Of a stretch of DNA of 21,445 bases, positions 9,501-18,828 are shown piece after piece. Numbering within the stretch: position 1 is the stretch's first letter; every line of letters begins with the position of its first letter. Location: the NCBI GenBank assembly GCA_033557675.1, contig JAWQRM010000564.1, forward strand, positions 1 to 21,445, written 5' to 3'. The stretch comes from Coptodactyla brooksi (Eukaryota; Arthropoda; Insecta; Coleoptera; Scarabaeidae). The notes beneath the pieces are model-generated. The model saw only the letters and a program-made list of their open reading frames with translations. It searched no databases and was not told where the DNA came from. Made by a program: the position numbers and the translations under genes.

Positions 9501-12500
9501 TAGATCTGACCAGTATTGAAAACTGGAAATTATTTATCAAATTGTAAACGTGACAGAAAAGTTCTTAAAAGAAATTAAAAGTCGCCAATGAATTTGTGAA
9601 CCATAAGAAAACGAAAGTCTTATTCCTGATGTGGAAAAAGTTTTGAAGGTCTGAATTAAAGATCAAACCAGTCACAATGTTCCTGTAAGCTAATATTTAA
9701 TCCAGAGGAAACCTCTAACAAGTAGAGGATGGGTTCATGGGATTTAGAGAAAGAAGTTGTCTTTTACATAACACAAAAATGCAGGGGAGGCTAGCGCTAA
9801 TGCAACTGCTGCAACAAGCCATCCCCAAGAATTAGTTAAGATAATTGAAGAAGCTAGCTATAGTAAACAACATGACTCAATATAGGCAAAACACATTGGA
9901 AGAAATTGCCTCTGAGGACTTTAAACTCTCTTATTAGGAGTTAACACTGCCGGTGGTCCTACCAATGCTTCCTATTCACCATTCTTAAAATCCCAGGGGA
10001 GATAAAAATCACGAAAGAATTACTTTGTCTGCTACAAGTGGAATAACAAAGCATGAATGTACAGTTCATCTGTTTACAGCATGGTTTACCAAAAATATTT
10101 TAAGCCTAATGGAAAGTAGCAATGATAGAAACAAGAATATAGAAAAATCAACTAAAATGGTATGGTAATCAATAAAATAGTATGGTATAATAATGAACTA
10201 AAATGGTATGCTGGCATGTGACCAGAATACTGGATAATAAACTATCAAAGCAAATGTATAAAGCAAAGGAAGACTCGAGAAAGAAGGCCATAAAACAGAC
10301 AGAGAAAGGAAGATGTACAAGATCAAGGACTAAGTAAATAAATTGTACCTACTAGTAATAAAAAGTACTAATTCTGGTGTCACTATATCTTTACACATTC
10401 TTTGATTGACTATATAGACAATGAAAAATTCAGCAAGTGCATGTCATTAATAATGGATTTATGCATTACATATTTTGATAAATATCAACAAAGTAATTGG
10501 ATAACTAGTTTATTAACTCACCGCTTGATACAGTTCTAGTGCCCCACATTCCTTAGCTTGCTTCTCTTCTAAACTAAAGTCACTAGCAAATTTTAACTTC
10601 CTCGGTCCCATCACTGGTAGACTCCTGTACGCTAACGTTAGAGTAAGAATTTCTGCCCAAGTGCTCTGCAATAACCGCATTTGGTCATTCAATGATAGAT
10701 CTGTGAAACCGGGTATTTGTTTTGCCCATCCGATGATGCCCACTAACTCCTTATCATAGAGATCGCTTAGTATTGATAACGTCTTGTACTTATTATTCTC
10801 TAACGTTGTGTTTGACTCCAAGATTTCTGGTTCACAGCTCGCTAATGCTTCTAGTATTTTGATATCTACCAGAAAAGATTAGAACTGTCCGTTAATAGCT
10901 TTATTAAAGAAAATTCGTGTTTTGGAAGAAGTTTGACCAATATAAGTCTGATATTTACCTTCGAGACATACTGTAGGGCGTTGTGCAGAAACTACTTGCA
11001 CTTGATATGGACTTTCTGGGTTTCTTCTGTATTTTTGCCTACCACCTCTTACCCTATCCAGTCGAACTCCTTCTTTCAGCATCCCGGACCTTAAACATTT
11101 CGTAAACCTACACGCTTGACATGCTTTTCTTCTCCTTTTGTTTATTTCACATTCACCAGAGGCTGGGCAGGTGTATTCTATGTTTCCTGCAATCGAAAGC
11201 ATAAAGTAGCAATAAAAGAAATGGTATATGTACACATACTTATATAAGGTAATTAATTACATTTTATTAAACAAGAAAAAAAAATTGATCTCAGAGCACG
11301 AATTGCACATGCTTTTGAGAAGGTGCTCTTAACCATTTCAGCTATGGAAGGGTCTCTCAAACTCTTCAGAAAATCATCCTCTTGTTTTTCCCGCCCGAAA
11401 AATTCACAGCTCACATAGTTAGAGCACATGTCATGAAAGCAGAAGGCAGTATGGTCTGCTCGGAGGCAAATTCATTTTCTTGTTTAATGAAAAATAATTA
11501 CTTATTTTAATATATGGGCAAAAGATCCACGGAAAAGCAGCAATTTCATACTTATACAAGGTGTTTTGTAGGCAGCTAGTTTTGGAGGCGAGCAACAAAG
11601 TTTAGAGTTTACAATAATTTGCTATTTTAAATATTGAAAATACAAAAAAAATAATACGTTTGAGATTTGCAATCATAGAGCACAATAAATGAATTATAAA
11701 TCTCGGCAAAATTTTAAACATGGCGTGTCTAATTCCTTTTTCCACTTGCTCCTGAGTATGTTAATTTACCGATCATAAATTAATGATTTTAAGTGACCCC
11801 ACAAATAATAGTGTAGTGGTTTTAAAAGTCTGGACATTTTGCAAGCCACTGGATCATGCCTGCTGATCCATCTTTCATTAAAATTATTATTGAGCTATAC
11901 AACTACATTTCGTCCATCTGATTGTACAAAAATCTAGATATTAGTATAAATACTAATATCATTGTGAAAATTGTTGAAGACAGATTCGAAACTCTAACAT
12001 GGAACTAATAAAGTTAGACATTAGCCAGCATTTTAGTTCTTGATGCAATCTCATTTTTCCCCTCTTTACTAAACATCATGTATATCATGCAAATCATTAT
12101 TATATTGTGACTATTAGTTATTATTATCCTGAACCTTTTTGAAGATATTTGACTGGAAATATAAAAGCTCAGATATACGCTCTTTTGATCAATGTGCAAT
12201 GGTATAAACAAATTCCGAAGGTCTCACAAATGCATATTTTATTAATAAAGTATCTTGTTTATAATATATTCTTTTATTCGTTTTTAAAAGGTTACAATAC
12301 AATTTGAAATGTTTATAAATTATAAAAGAAATCATACATTTCTTGAGAGGTAGTCAAACACGTCCTTTGACTAAAATGAATTCATTTTAATTGAAAATGT
12401 TTGTATTGAGAAGATTTAGCCATCTAATTTTGCTTTGATGAGTGCTTTTTCATAACTGACAGAATAAGTGATATGTCAGTGGATGCAATCGTTAAATTGG

Positions 12501-15500
12501 TAGAAATCATTTGGTCAGTTTTATAAACTGACGAAATTATTTCTAAAATGACTGTAGTCATGATTTTAATTTAGTACATATTTGCATGCGTTAAAAAATT
12601 AAATTGTGCAATCTAGTTAGGAGCACCTAGTTTGACATAAATTAACAAAATCAGTCCGAAGTAATCAAGAAACAAAGTGGGTCATATTTGCCCTATCAGA
12701 TTCTCAAAAAGTTATGGGCTTCATCAGGTGACCGCACAATAATTTTAGAATGAATAAAAGTAATCGAGGAAAAATTGCACAAGCACGAGGAAAAGCATAA
12801 AGAAAAACGCAAGAAACCAAATGACACAGAAAGCAAGTGGAGAAATAAAACGTAGATAGAGCACCTAATTACAGAAGTGGAACAGTAGAGATAAGAACAA
12901 AAGACATGACAGGATAAGTGATTCACGGCGTAATCAAATAATCACAGTATAGAAGACTTTGGACACCAGGAGAAGAAAGAACAAAGTTGAATGTGCAGGA
13001 TATCTGTACACACTGAGGAAATATTAGATCATTTTTTAGTATGTAGAATTATGTAACATAATTTATATTCAAGGTCGCCTCTGTTAGTTTAACACTTTGA
13101 CTATCGTAATTACGCAAATTAAAGTTATAACAATAGGTTTACACTTACTAACAATTTGTTGTGTAAGTTGTCCCTACAAGTTCTTTCAAGTAACTTAATT
13201 GATTGACCCAGTTAAAATAAAACATCTAGTTCTAATTAGTATGTTTACTTTGTATGAATGTAATAAATTATTGTACTACACTATACAACATAATTGTCTA
13301 ATTAGTCATATTTTGTTGTGTAAGTTATCAAATGCTTTAAAAGAGTTTAAATAAAATCTCAGGGTCACTGTTAATTATGTACTGAGATTAGTTGATTGCC
13401 ACAGATATAATAGTATACTGCAACTAAGATGGAAAAAGTGATTCGCAGCAGAACTTTTAACTTCATGTGTTCTACCTTAAACAATGGTAGGACAAGTGTA
13501 CAATATTGTATACTTGTCCACTTGTTGTGTACATTTTGTGAATTTTTGAAACACTTAAACTGTCATTAGTGAAATAAATAACACATTTCGATTCACACTG
13601 TATGCTAATATCAGTAGCATAGCTTCCTCATATGTGAGCAATGCAACCATAAAAACACAATGAAAATTGTGGATAATCGATATAAAACAAGGACATATTA
13701 ATGGACGGTAAATATAATATTTTGTACACTTTGTAACAGTCACAACACAAGTTTTATCGAAAATAAATATTTTTTAAACATGTTTTGAAGAGTTCTTTTT
13801 TTATATCGGCTGTATCGATAAAAATACATTGTGATGTGTAATTAAACATAATTCAACGAAAACTCAAACAGGTAAAATCTAATTCTGTTTTCTAACGAGA
13901 ACGCATTTTTGTTCGATGGAAACGTAAACAACTAAATTGTTTGCAAAAACATGGTTTCCTTATTGACGTTCTAGTGTCCATGAGGAAATCGCATATCTAC
14001 AAAGAAACTGATACACAATGGCCCTAAAATAACCAGTCATTAAACAGCGGTAAACATCGAGAGTTCTTAATTGTTACAATTCTTTCAACTGGACACATAA
14101 TTGCAGTACATGACTAGAATAATCTTTCAACATAAATATATACTACTTGAGTAATTACATAACTTGATATAATTATTTTCTAAATGGTAATGTATAATTT
14201 ACGCCTGGTAATGTATAATATTTTTAATTGCGTAGCTAGACCTTTTCCTTAGGTCTAAATTTGAAGGGTAGCTTGAAAACAATTATTTATCATTTGTGCC
14301 ACCACCACTGATGTCCATCCATAATGTATACAAGACAAAAACTGATATTTTTAAAGGACTAAAGAAAAATATGAAGGTAATGAGGGAACTAGGACAAACC
14401 AGATATATGCTTACGTAAATTGTTTTTCTGTCCACCGTCAAAGTGAGTGTTTCTAACATAGAATGGAAAGGAAAACTAGCTTGTAAACACGTGTAAATCG
14501 CGTTTTCTAATTGAACATAATCACAAGTTGAGCTGTGCGCACGTCATAAAAACAATCTCCTGCACTTTCCTTTACATACTTTCGACTGTTGCCGATAAAC
14601 GTTGAAGATAACCCCAGCCGGGGGCAGTTTAATAAATTAAATGTTGCCTCGAGGTCGGGAAATTCGCGCCATCCACGATCGTGAACTTGTACCCAGCCTT
14701 TTATTCTCGCCGCTAAATTATGCCATAAAGTGTCGTTTTACGAGCGCATGCCGATTAAAGTTTTGTTTTCAAAGCGAGATTGTTAAAGAGTTACGACGTT
14801 TGTGATCAGATGGCGCGGTTTCGTTCATTTTCGTCATTTTCTATTTCTACCACCCCAGTAACTGCCACATTTAACTTGTCCAAAGGTGAATTGTGGATTT
14901 GGAACCATTGGTTTTGTAACAAATTAGTCACTGGTTGTCACCAAAACACGAAATTAATTGCACGACGCACGTTTCGCCGACGAAGTCGTCATCATCGGTA
15001 TCCACCAGAGCTCTGCTTCTGGTTTAATGTGGATTTTGGGTTGGAGGAGTGATTGAGTCATACTTTTTTGGAAATGCGGTTACTATCAATGGTGTGGTTA
15101 TCATGTTATCTTAACATGATAACCAACTTTTTATGGAATGAATTGAACGACATGGACTTGTTAGGCAACCTACCACAATGCAGATAAAACAATGCAGTTA
15201 TTGCAGACAAAATCTCATGGTAGTGTCATCTCGCGTCGCGGGATCTTATTGATTTCATGTTATTGAAAATTTCGTCAAAGGAATGAATGTTTTTGCAAAT
15301 AAAGTATTTATCATATATTATATTAATACATATATTATTAGGTTGTTCTGAATGTAATTTCGTTTCTTTTTTTTGTGAAAATGAAAGGCACTTTTCTTAG
15401 AGAGTATTTTATGTAATTACATATTCAACATTTTGGTCCAACACCTTTTGCCATTTTTCTGGCGGTAGCATAATTCCATGCTCATAAAACGTCTGATGCT

Positions 15501-18500
15501 TGCTGGCATAAAACTGATTCAAGTCATTTTCGACGGTTTCATTTGAAGTAAAGGTTTTACCATCCAAAAAAATTTATAGAGACCGAACCAAGTAATAATC
15601 GAAAAGTATCAGATTTGGAGAATATGATAAGTATGGTAGTACATCCCATCCAAACTGTAAAAGCTTTTGGCGAGTTACGAAACTTGTATACGGTCTCGCA
15701 TTATCTTGGTGAAACACTATACCCTTTCCTATTGATCAATTCTGGCCTTTTTTGTTTGAGTGAATCATGCAATTTGTTTAGTTCTATTCTAGTTGTAATT
15801 CTAAAGTATACTGTCCTCAACTGCAGAATTATTCTCCCAAAAATTTTAGAAAGAACTTAGAAAGAATTTTGCAAACTTTTGCAAAAAATTTTGCAAACCA
15901 GTTTGTAAAAACTCTGCAATGCAATTTATTTGTCCAGTTGATAACAGTACACTTTAGAATTGATCCTGGTATTCTCCCACAAATTTTTAAAAGAGCTCCC
16001 AAAGGTTTTGCAAACTTGCAAAAAAAATTGCATACTTTTGTAAAAAAAAATTACAATTTTCTGTTTGAGTGAAGCATGCAATTTGTCCAGTTGATGACAG
16101 TACACTTTAGAATTGATTGTGGTATTCTCTGAAAACTTTGGAAAGATCTCCCAAAAATTTTGCACTTACAAAAAATTTATGAACTTTTGCAAACCAGTTT
16201 TGACACTGGCATTCTGTCAATACATCTTCTCCATACACAATTCATTTCTCGCTTGAATGGCATTTTTACATTTTTTATAATAAAAAAGCAAAATGTGCCG
16301 AAAATCAATAAATGTGTACTTTCTGCTACAGTGCTATGCCATACGAGATATGCTATTGATAGAACTGGTCACAAATGCTTTGCTATTTAAGCGCTTGATC
16401 TGACGCAATCTAAAAATCATTATTTTCTTAAAATTTAAATTTACTTAAAATTTTTCTAAAGCACGAGCAACAGTTGAGAACATTGCAGTAAATTTACAAA
16501 TTCCACGAATAATAGGACAACAGCACTGAAATCTTTCAGCATCAACTTCTGATGAGCTTTGAAAAACGTCGTTGGTAATTCCTTACTTGGATTTTTCGCT
16601 AACTATACTAGAGTAGAGACGTTCAAATTAACATTTATTGGCTTTTTTGATTTAAGAAATGAGTACAAACTTTTTCTGATAATTGTTTTGATGATTTTTG
16701 CCCTGAAGCTGAGTCGAAAGAGGTGGAAGAAGCAGATGAGAAACTATATTTTTTCCCAGCTATATTTTTCCCAGTTATAAAGCATGCGTTGTACATATAA
16801 GTACAGTCTAGCTTAACCATGTACAAGCATAATTGCAAGAGCATTTAGTACATTGTGAAGAGTAAAAACCTGGTAGAGGAAGAGTAAAAACCTGGTGGAG
16901 GAAGAGTAAAAACCATTTGAATGGATTGTACATGTTAAGTGTTGCCAAAAAGTAAGAAGTGAAAAATACCGAGAGAAGAACTGGAAGCAAAAACTGGAAG
17001 TAAATTATTTAAATCTTTTTATATATTAGGTTGTGCGGAAAGTAATTTCGTTCCTTTTTGGTGAAAATGAAAGGTAAAATATGTATACTTTTTTTAGAAA
17101 GTATACATATTTTATGTAATTACATATTCATGATTTTGGTCAGAAATAAACACCTTTTGTCATCTTTCTGGCAGTAGCATGATTCCACGCTCATAATTAA
17201 ATATAAATAACTTCCGGTCTTTGTTAGCAAAAAACCAGATCAAGTAATTTTTGACGTAAAAACGAAATTTGAAGTAAAGGTTTTGCCGTCCAAAAAAATT
17301 TGTAGAAACCGAAACAAGTAATAATCGAAAGGTGCCGAATATGGAGAATATCCACTATCTTGGTGCAGTACACTTTAGTATTGATCGTGGTATTTTCCCA
17401 AAATGTTTGAAAGGAGCTCCCAAAAATTTTGCAAACGTGCAAATTTTTTTGTAAACTTTTGCAAAAAAATTTGCAAACCAGTTTTGACACTGGCATTCTG
17501 TCAATACATCTCCATACACATCGACTAATTCTTTTCTCGGTTGAACGCCATTTTTACCTTTTTTGTAATAAAAACTAACACGTGCCGAAAATGCTGTTTT
17601 TAATTCTCCATGTTTCAGAAGGTACAAAAAGAAAACAATTCCACAGATTTGAACAAAATATGTTCACACATAAACTTTGCAACGTCAGCTGTCAAAATAT
17701 ATAATGCATATATGGTTTATAATGAAGCTGTTGGTTTAAATACAACACCTCTGCTGCGAAAAAAACGAAATTACTTTTCGAACAACCCGATGTATTACCC
17801 TTATATTAAAATAAAAAGGTTCATACTTTTCAAATAAATAATTCATTTTATTAATAAATTAAAATGTCCGGTCATTTTGAGGTACCCCTTATTATACTTC
17901 GATAAGTTCTAGAAATAGGATCTAGAAACTAGTAGAATTTGAGATAATTGGTGATTAAGTTTTTACATGAAGTACATTTTAGGTTACTTACAGGAAATAT
18001 TAATTGAAAAATATGAAATACAAAATGTTAATTAATTAACGTAAGAATAAAGTAAGGTATTTTGCTTTTATTAACACGATACTAACGACTTTACAACGAC
18101 CCAGGACCGAGGGTAATCGAAAGAACAACTAAGATTGCCATTCCACTAAGATGTTTAATTAGAACAGCAGTATTTTTAATATACCTACATTATTAGGTAA
18201 CGTTAAATTAAAAAAAAATATCAGAATAAACAAGAAACTTGCAAACATTAAATGCTCTACGAGAGCATTTAATATCTACAACAATAAACTGAATCGACCT
18301 CCAAGCAGGATTCCGTACCTGCCACCTTCTGTTTTCAACACAGTGTTCTACCACTGAGCTGTGTTTCATATACGAGCAAAACATCCACGGAAAACCAGCA
18401 AATTCATAGAAATTCATATATGTATACTGCCATATATGAATAAATAAACTTATATTATGTAATATGATGAGATTATGTTTGAGGACTAGTTCATAATGAA

Positions 18501-18828
18501 CCGTAAACGTCAGAGGACTACTTATTTTGAAACTGTTCTTGTTTGTCTCATTTCTGATATATTTCTAAATAAAACAAAACTAAATTACCGTGTGTATTGT
18601 TATTAACAATACGAGTGTTAGATAGGCATTTTCTTTTATGTTACCATTAAATTTTATTAACATAGTTCTATAATAATTTAACTTTTATTTTCTGTACTTA
18701 CCCTGAATTGTTCGTTTGAAAAACGCTTTGCAAGCTTCGCAGGATGCGACGCCGTAATGAAATCCGGAGGCAACGTCCCCACAAACTAGACAAAGTCTTC
18801 TCGGCGAGTCTTCTTCCTTCATTCCATT
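6351..18828 (-). CDS. ERR: Estrogen-related receptor (nuclear receptor), five exons from DNA-binding domain to C-terminus
   Basis: ERR is an orphan nuclear receptor that binds TNAAGGTCA sites and, in insects, drives carbohydrate-metabolism genes. Exons (descending) are 18828-18702, 11186-10959, 10865-10522, 8639-8467 and 6516-6351. Phases match and the total is 345 residues. The first zinc finger is CLVCGDVASGFHYGVASCEAC with the ERR-type P-box EACKA; the second is CPASGECEINKRRRKACQAC. The extension GMLKEGVRLDRVRGGRQKYR follows, then a short hinge and a full ligand-binding domain of about 228 residues including IGWAKQIPGFTDL. The AF-2 helix LFLEMLEA ends the protein. All eight zinc ligands are present. 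Family members are usually 420-490 residues, so the N-terminal A/B region lies upstream. The 7.5-kb intron splits the two fingers. Confidence 0.95.
6826..6914. mobile_element. piggyBac-type miniature element (MITE) with TTAA duplication
   Basis: TTAA at 6826-6829 and 6911-6914 flanks an 81-bp core. The core begins CACTGAGTGTCA and ends TGGCACCCAGTG; the reverse complement of the end matches the start at 10 of 12 positions. TTAA targets with short terminal inverted repeats are characteristic of piggyBac. It has no coding capacity. Confidence 0.6.
7942..8000 (-). other. 59-bp hairpin in an ERR intron
   Basis: Arms 7942-7966 and 7976-8000 are 25 bp each with a 9-base loop. There is one A/C mismatch on the + strand; in a - strand (ERR-sense) transcript the same position is a G-U pair, so the stem would be fully paired. 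It could be a microRNA-like precursor or a tiny MITE. Confidence 0.55.
8467..8639 (-). CDS. ERR: ERR exon: ligand-binding domain, middle
   Basis: The acceptor TTTTTTCAG ends before TGTTGCCATG and the donor is CTCAG/GTAAGC. It reads CCHVGERLEVLSILKEEYYL, then LLKALVLTNSD, a typical helix 7-8 region. It starts in phase 0, preserving the spacing of the family across the ECG...Y..C junction, and ends in phase 2. Confidence 0.94.
8843..9355. mobile_element. Foldback Tc1/mariner-type element
   Basis: Almost the whole 513 bp is one long inverted repeat centred near 9105. The left end CAGTCTAAAAGTATCCCGAC pairs with the right end, whose reverse complement is CAGTGCCATCTAAAAGTATC; both are flanked by TA, the Tc1/mariner target. 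The inner arms also match (TTCAACTCGATGTTGCCAC against GTGGCGACATCGAGTTGAA). The two protein-like readings on opposite strands at 8970-9198 mirror each other because of the palindrome and are not genes. It is non-autonomous. Confidence 0.8.
9530..10140 (+). pseudogene. Degenerate Tigger/pogo-family transposase
   Basis: One + frame, interrupted by many stops, carries blocks in the order of Tigger-1/TIGD1-type transposases: EKFLKEIKS, then DVEKVLKV followed by IKDQTSHNVPVS, GEASANATAATSHPQELVKI, LLLGVNTAGG, KNYFVCYKWNNKA and, frameshifted, a HLFTAWFTK-like block. These correspond to the N-terminal DNA-binding part through the middle of the DDE domain; the last acidic residue was not found. More than ten stops show it is long dead. 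It lies antisense to ERR in an intron. Confidence 0.75.
10151..10215. repeat. Short degenerate tandem repeats
   Basis: Three imperfect units of about 20 bp share TAAAATGGTATGG-like cores (10151-10170, 10171-10191, 10192-10215), just after the Tigger remnant. Confidence 0.5.
10522..10865 (-). CDS. ERR: ERR exon: ligand-binding domain, N-terminal half
   Basis: The acceptor CTGGTAG ends before ATATCAAAATAC and the donor GTGAGT follows GCG. Joined to the previous exon it reads DIKILEALASCEPEILESN; the nuclear-receptor signature region IGWAKQIPGFTDLSLNDQM and WAEILTLTLAYRSLP follow. Phase 0 out. The true exon is longer than an ATG-based reading, which begins at 10821. Confidence 0.95.
10959..11186 (-). 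CDS. ERR: ERR exon: second zinc finger and hinge
   Basis: The acceptor TTGCAG precedes GAAACATAGAA and the donor is GTAAAT from 10958. It encodes NIEYTCPASGECEINKRRRK, the rest of finger two, the C-terminal extension and the hinge RNPESPYQVQVVSAQRP. Reading upstream of 11186 is intron. This exon is duplicated, broken, near 1919-2130. Confidence 0.95.
11268..11392 (-). repeat. tRNA-derived SINE in ERR intron
   Basis: On the - strand: GGATGATTTTCTGAAGAGTT, ACCCTTCCATAGCTG, a box-A-like TAGCTGAAATGGTTAAGAGC, a box-B-like GCAATTCGTGCTC and a tail GAGATCAATTTTTTTTTC then TTGTTTAATAAAATG. The tRNA-like A-box/B-box layout plus constant tail defines the family here. The pseudogene block carries its duplicate. 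Confidence 0.65.
11405..11505 (+). repeat. tRNA-derived SINE, forward copy
   Basis: It reads CACAGCTCACATAGTTAGAG (box A-like), AGAAGGCAGTATGGTCTGC (box B region) and the tail CTCGGAGGCAAATTCATTTT followed by CTTGTTTAATGAAAAATAAT. It is opposite in orientation to the neighbouring copy, 13 bp away. Confidence 0.6.
11515..11562 (-). repeat. SINE-associated 5' segment
   Basis: On the - strand it reads TTTTCCGTGGATCTTTTGCC, matching TTTTCCGTGGATGTTTTGCT just 5' of the SINE at 18262-18420. It is probably the head of a third, disrupted copy. Confidence 0.45.
11937..11960. repeat. Perfect palindrome
   Basis: GATATTAGTA and TACTAATATC flank a 4-base loop TAAA. No flanking element was recognised. 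Confidence 0.5.
13490..13519. repeat. Near-perfect 30-bp palindrome
   Basis: GGACAAGTGTACAAT faces ATTGTATACTTGTCC without a loop, one mismatch in 15. It could be a dyad binding site or a small hairpin; no gene is nearby other than the host intron. Confidence 0.5.
14580..15060. promoter_or_regulatory. GC-richer island in ERR intron, candidate regulatory element
   Basis: This stretch is visibly richer in G, C and CpG than the intron around it. It contains CCCCAGCCGGGG, the perfect palindrome CACGATCGTG, TAAATTATGCCATAAAGTG and GTCGTTTTACGAG (homeodomain-type words), and CGACGAAGTCGTCATCATCG. An E-box CACGTG lies a little upstream at 14488-14493. A + strand frame is open at 14780-15052 but resembles no protein I know. 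Enhancer or alternative promoter is inference only. Confidence 0.35.
15095..15125. repeat. Perfect 14-bp inverted repeat
   Basis: TGGTTATCATGTTA, a 3-base loop TCT, then TAACATGATAACCA, with no mismatch. It lies between the GC-richer island and the first mariner copy. Confidence 0.6.
15341..16308 (-). mobile_element. Internally deleted mariner, copy 1, with three internal repeat units
   Basis: The 3' terminal repeat GGTTGTTCTGAATGTAATTT follows TA at 15339-15340. On the - strand the remnant transposase C-terminus matches copy 3 (LPEKWQKVLDQ-like and 'QKLLQFGWDV'-like regions) with stops and shifts. Between 15771 and about 16190 a unit of roughly 150 bp with ENTTINSKVYCHQLDK occurs three times, each with TTTTGCAAAC-rich sequence. 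The block then joins directly to the N-terminal ECQCQNWF region (about 16190-16210), so most of the transposase is missing. The 5' terminal repeat is absent; homology to copy 2 ends near 16308. Confidence 0.75.
16309..17028. other. ERR intron between mariner copies
   Basis: AT-rich sequence with a 22-bp tandem repeat at 16857-16914. Open frames here have no recognised pattern. Confidence 0.4.
16857..16914. repeat. 22-bp tandem repeat, 2.6 copies
   Basis: Units 16857-16878 and 16879-16900 (GAAGAGTAAAAACCTGGT plus AGAG or GGAG) are followed by a partial unit to 16914. One difference separates the two full units. Confidence 0.85.
17029..17788 (-). mobile_element. Internally deleted mariner, copy 2, both terminal repeats
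   Basis: The terminal repeats GGTTGTGCGGAAAGTAATTT (from 17029) and, reverse complemented, GGTTGTTCGAAAAGTAATTT (to 17787-17788) bound a 760-bp element. On the - strand an open frame reads MYLLKHGELKTAFSARVSFY, then GKNGVQPRKELVDVYGDVLT and ECQCQNWFANF, the N-terminal helix-turn-helix region of mariner transposases, running straight into the ENTTINTKVYC region of the catalytic part. About 500 bp of usual coding sequence is missing. One internal repeat unit is present. It contains a perfect 17-bp hairpin at 17075-17114. Confidence 0.8.
17789..18261. other. ERR intron, no feature seen
   Basis: AT-rich unique sequence between mariner copy 2 and the SINE, ending in a 12-bp inverted repeat at 18247-18273 that abuts the SINE tail. 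Confidence 0.4.
18247..18273. repeat. 12-bp perfect inverted repeat at a SINE end
   Basis: ATTAAATGCTCT, loop ACG, AGAGCATTTAAT. It sits directly 3' of the SINE tail (minus orientation) and overlaps its edge. Confidence 0.55.
18262..18420 (-). repeat. tRNA-derived SINE, best-preserved copy
   Basis: On the - strand: TTTGCTGGTTTTCCGTGGAT, then ATATGAAACACAGCTCAGTG and GTAGAACACTG (a box A very close to tRNA), GAAGGTGGCAGGTACGGAATC (box B with one insertion) and the tail CTTGGAGGTCGATTCAGTTT. This copy makes the tRNA origin clearest. It would be transcribed in the ERR direction. Confidence 0.75.
18702..18828 (-). CDS. ERR: ERR exon: first zinc finger
   Basis: The strong acceptor TCTTCCTTTCAG lies just upstream and the donor after CAGG is GTAAG (18701-18697). 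The exon is phase 0 in, phase 1 out. It reads NGMKEEDSPRRLCLVCGDVA and ends in FFKRTIQ. The frame stays open upstream through the acceptor to an ATG at 18897, so an alternative transcript could start there; splicing at 18828 is favoured because insect ERRs have a similar NGxK(D/E)ED junction (recalled). Confidence 0.93.

Larger units (their letters stand above)
8640..10521 (-). other. ERR intron between ligand-binding exons
   Basis: A 1,882-bp intron carrying a foldback element (8843-9355) and a dead Tigger-like transposase (about 9530-10140) followed by short degenerate repeats. Confidence 0.75.
11187..18701 (-). other. 7.5-kb ERR intron splitting the two zinc fingers
   Basis: The intron joins CAGG to GAAACATAGAA in phase 1, a conserved nuclear-receptor position. 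Contents: SINEs at 11268-11560 and 18262-18420, a GC-richer island at 14580-15060, palindromes, two mariner derivatives and a 22-bp tandem repeat. About 11570-14560 holds little beyond AT-rich unique sequence and small palindromes. Confidence 0.9.

Noticed and set aside
12696..12926. - strand Ser/Cys-rich ORF
   Set aside because: It comes from purine-rich low-complexity + strand sequence; no motif.
13150..13345. Two copies of TTTGTTGTGTAAGTT about 160 bp apart
   Set aside because: Similarity does not extend much beyond this short word, so a real tandem duplication is not supported.
14185..14219. Direct repeat TGGTAATGTATAAT, two copies 21 bp apart
   Set aside because: Short, AT-rich and isolated; likely replication slippage with no function.
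14780..15052. + strand 90-codon frame in the GC-richer island
   Set aside because: No recognisable domain, no splice context; composition of the island alone can keep a frame open.
16635..16990. Overlapping - strand ORFs
   Set aside because: One overlaps the 22-bp tandem repeat; no family pattern or splice logic.
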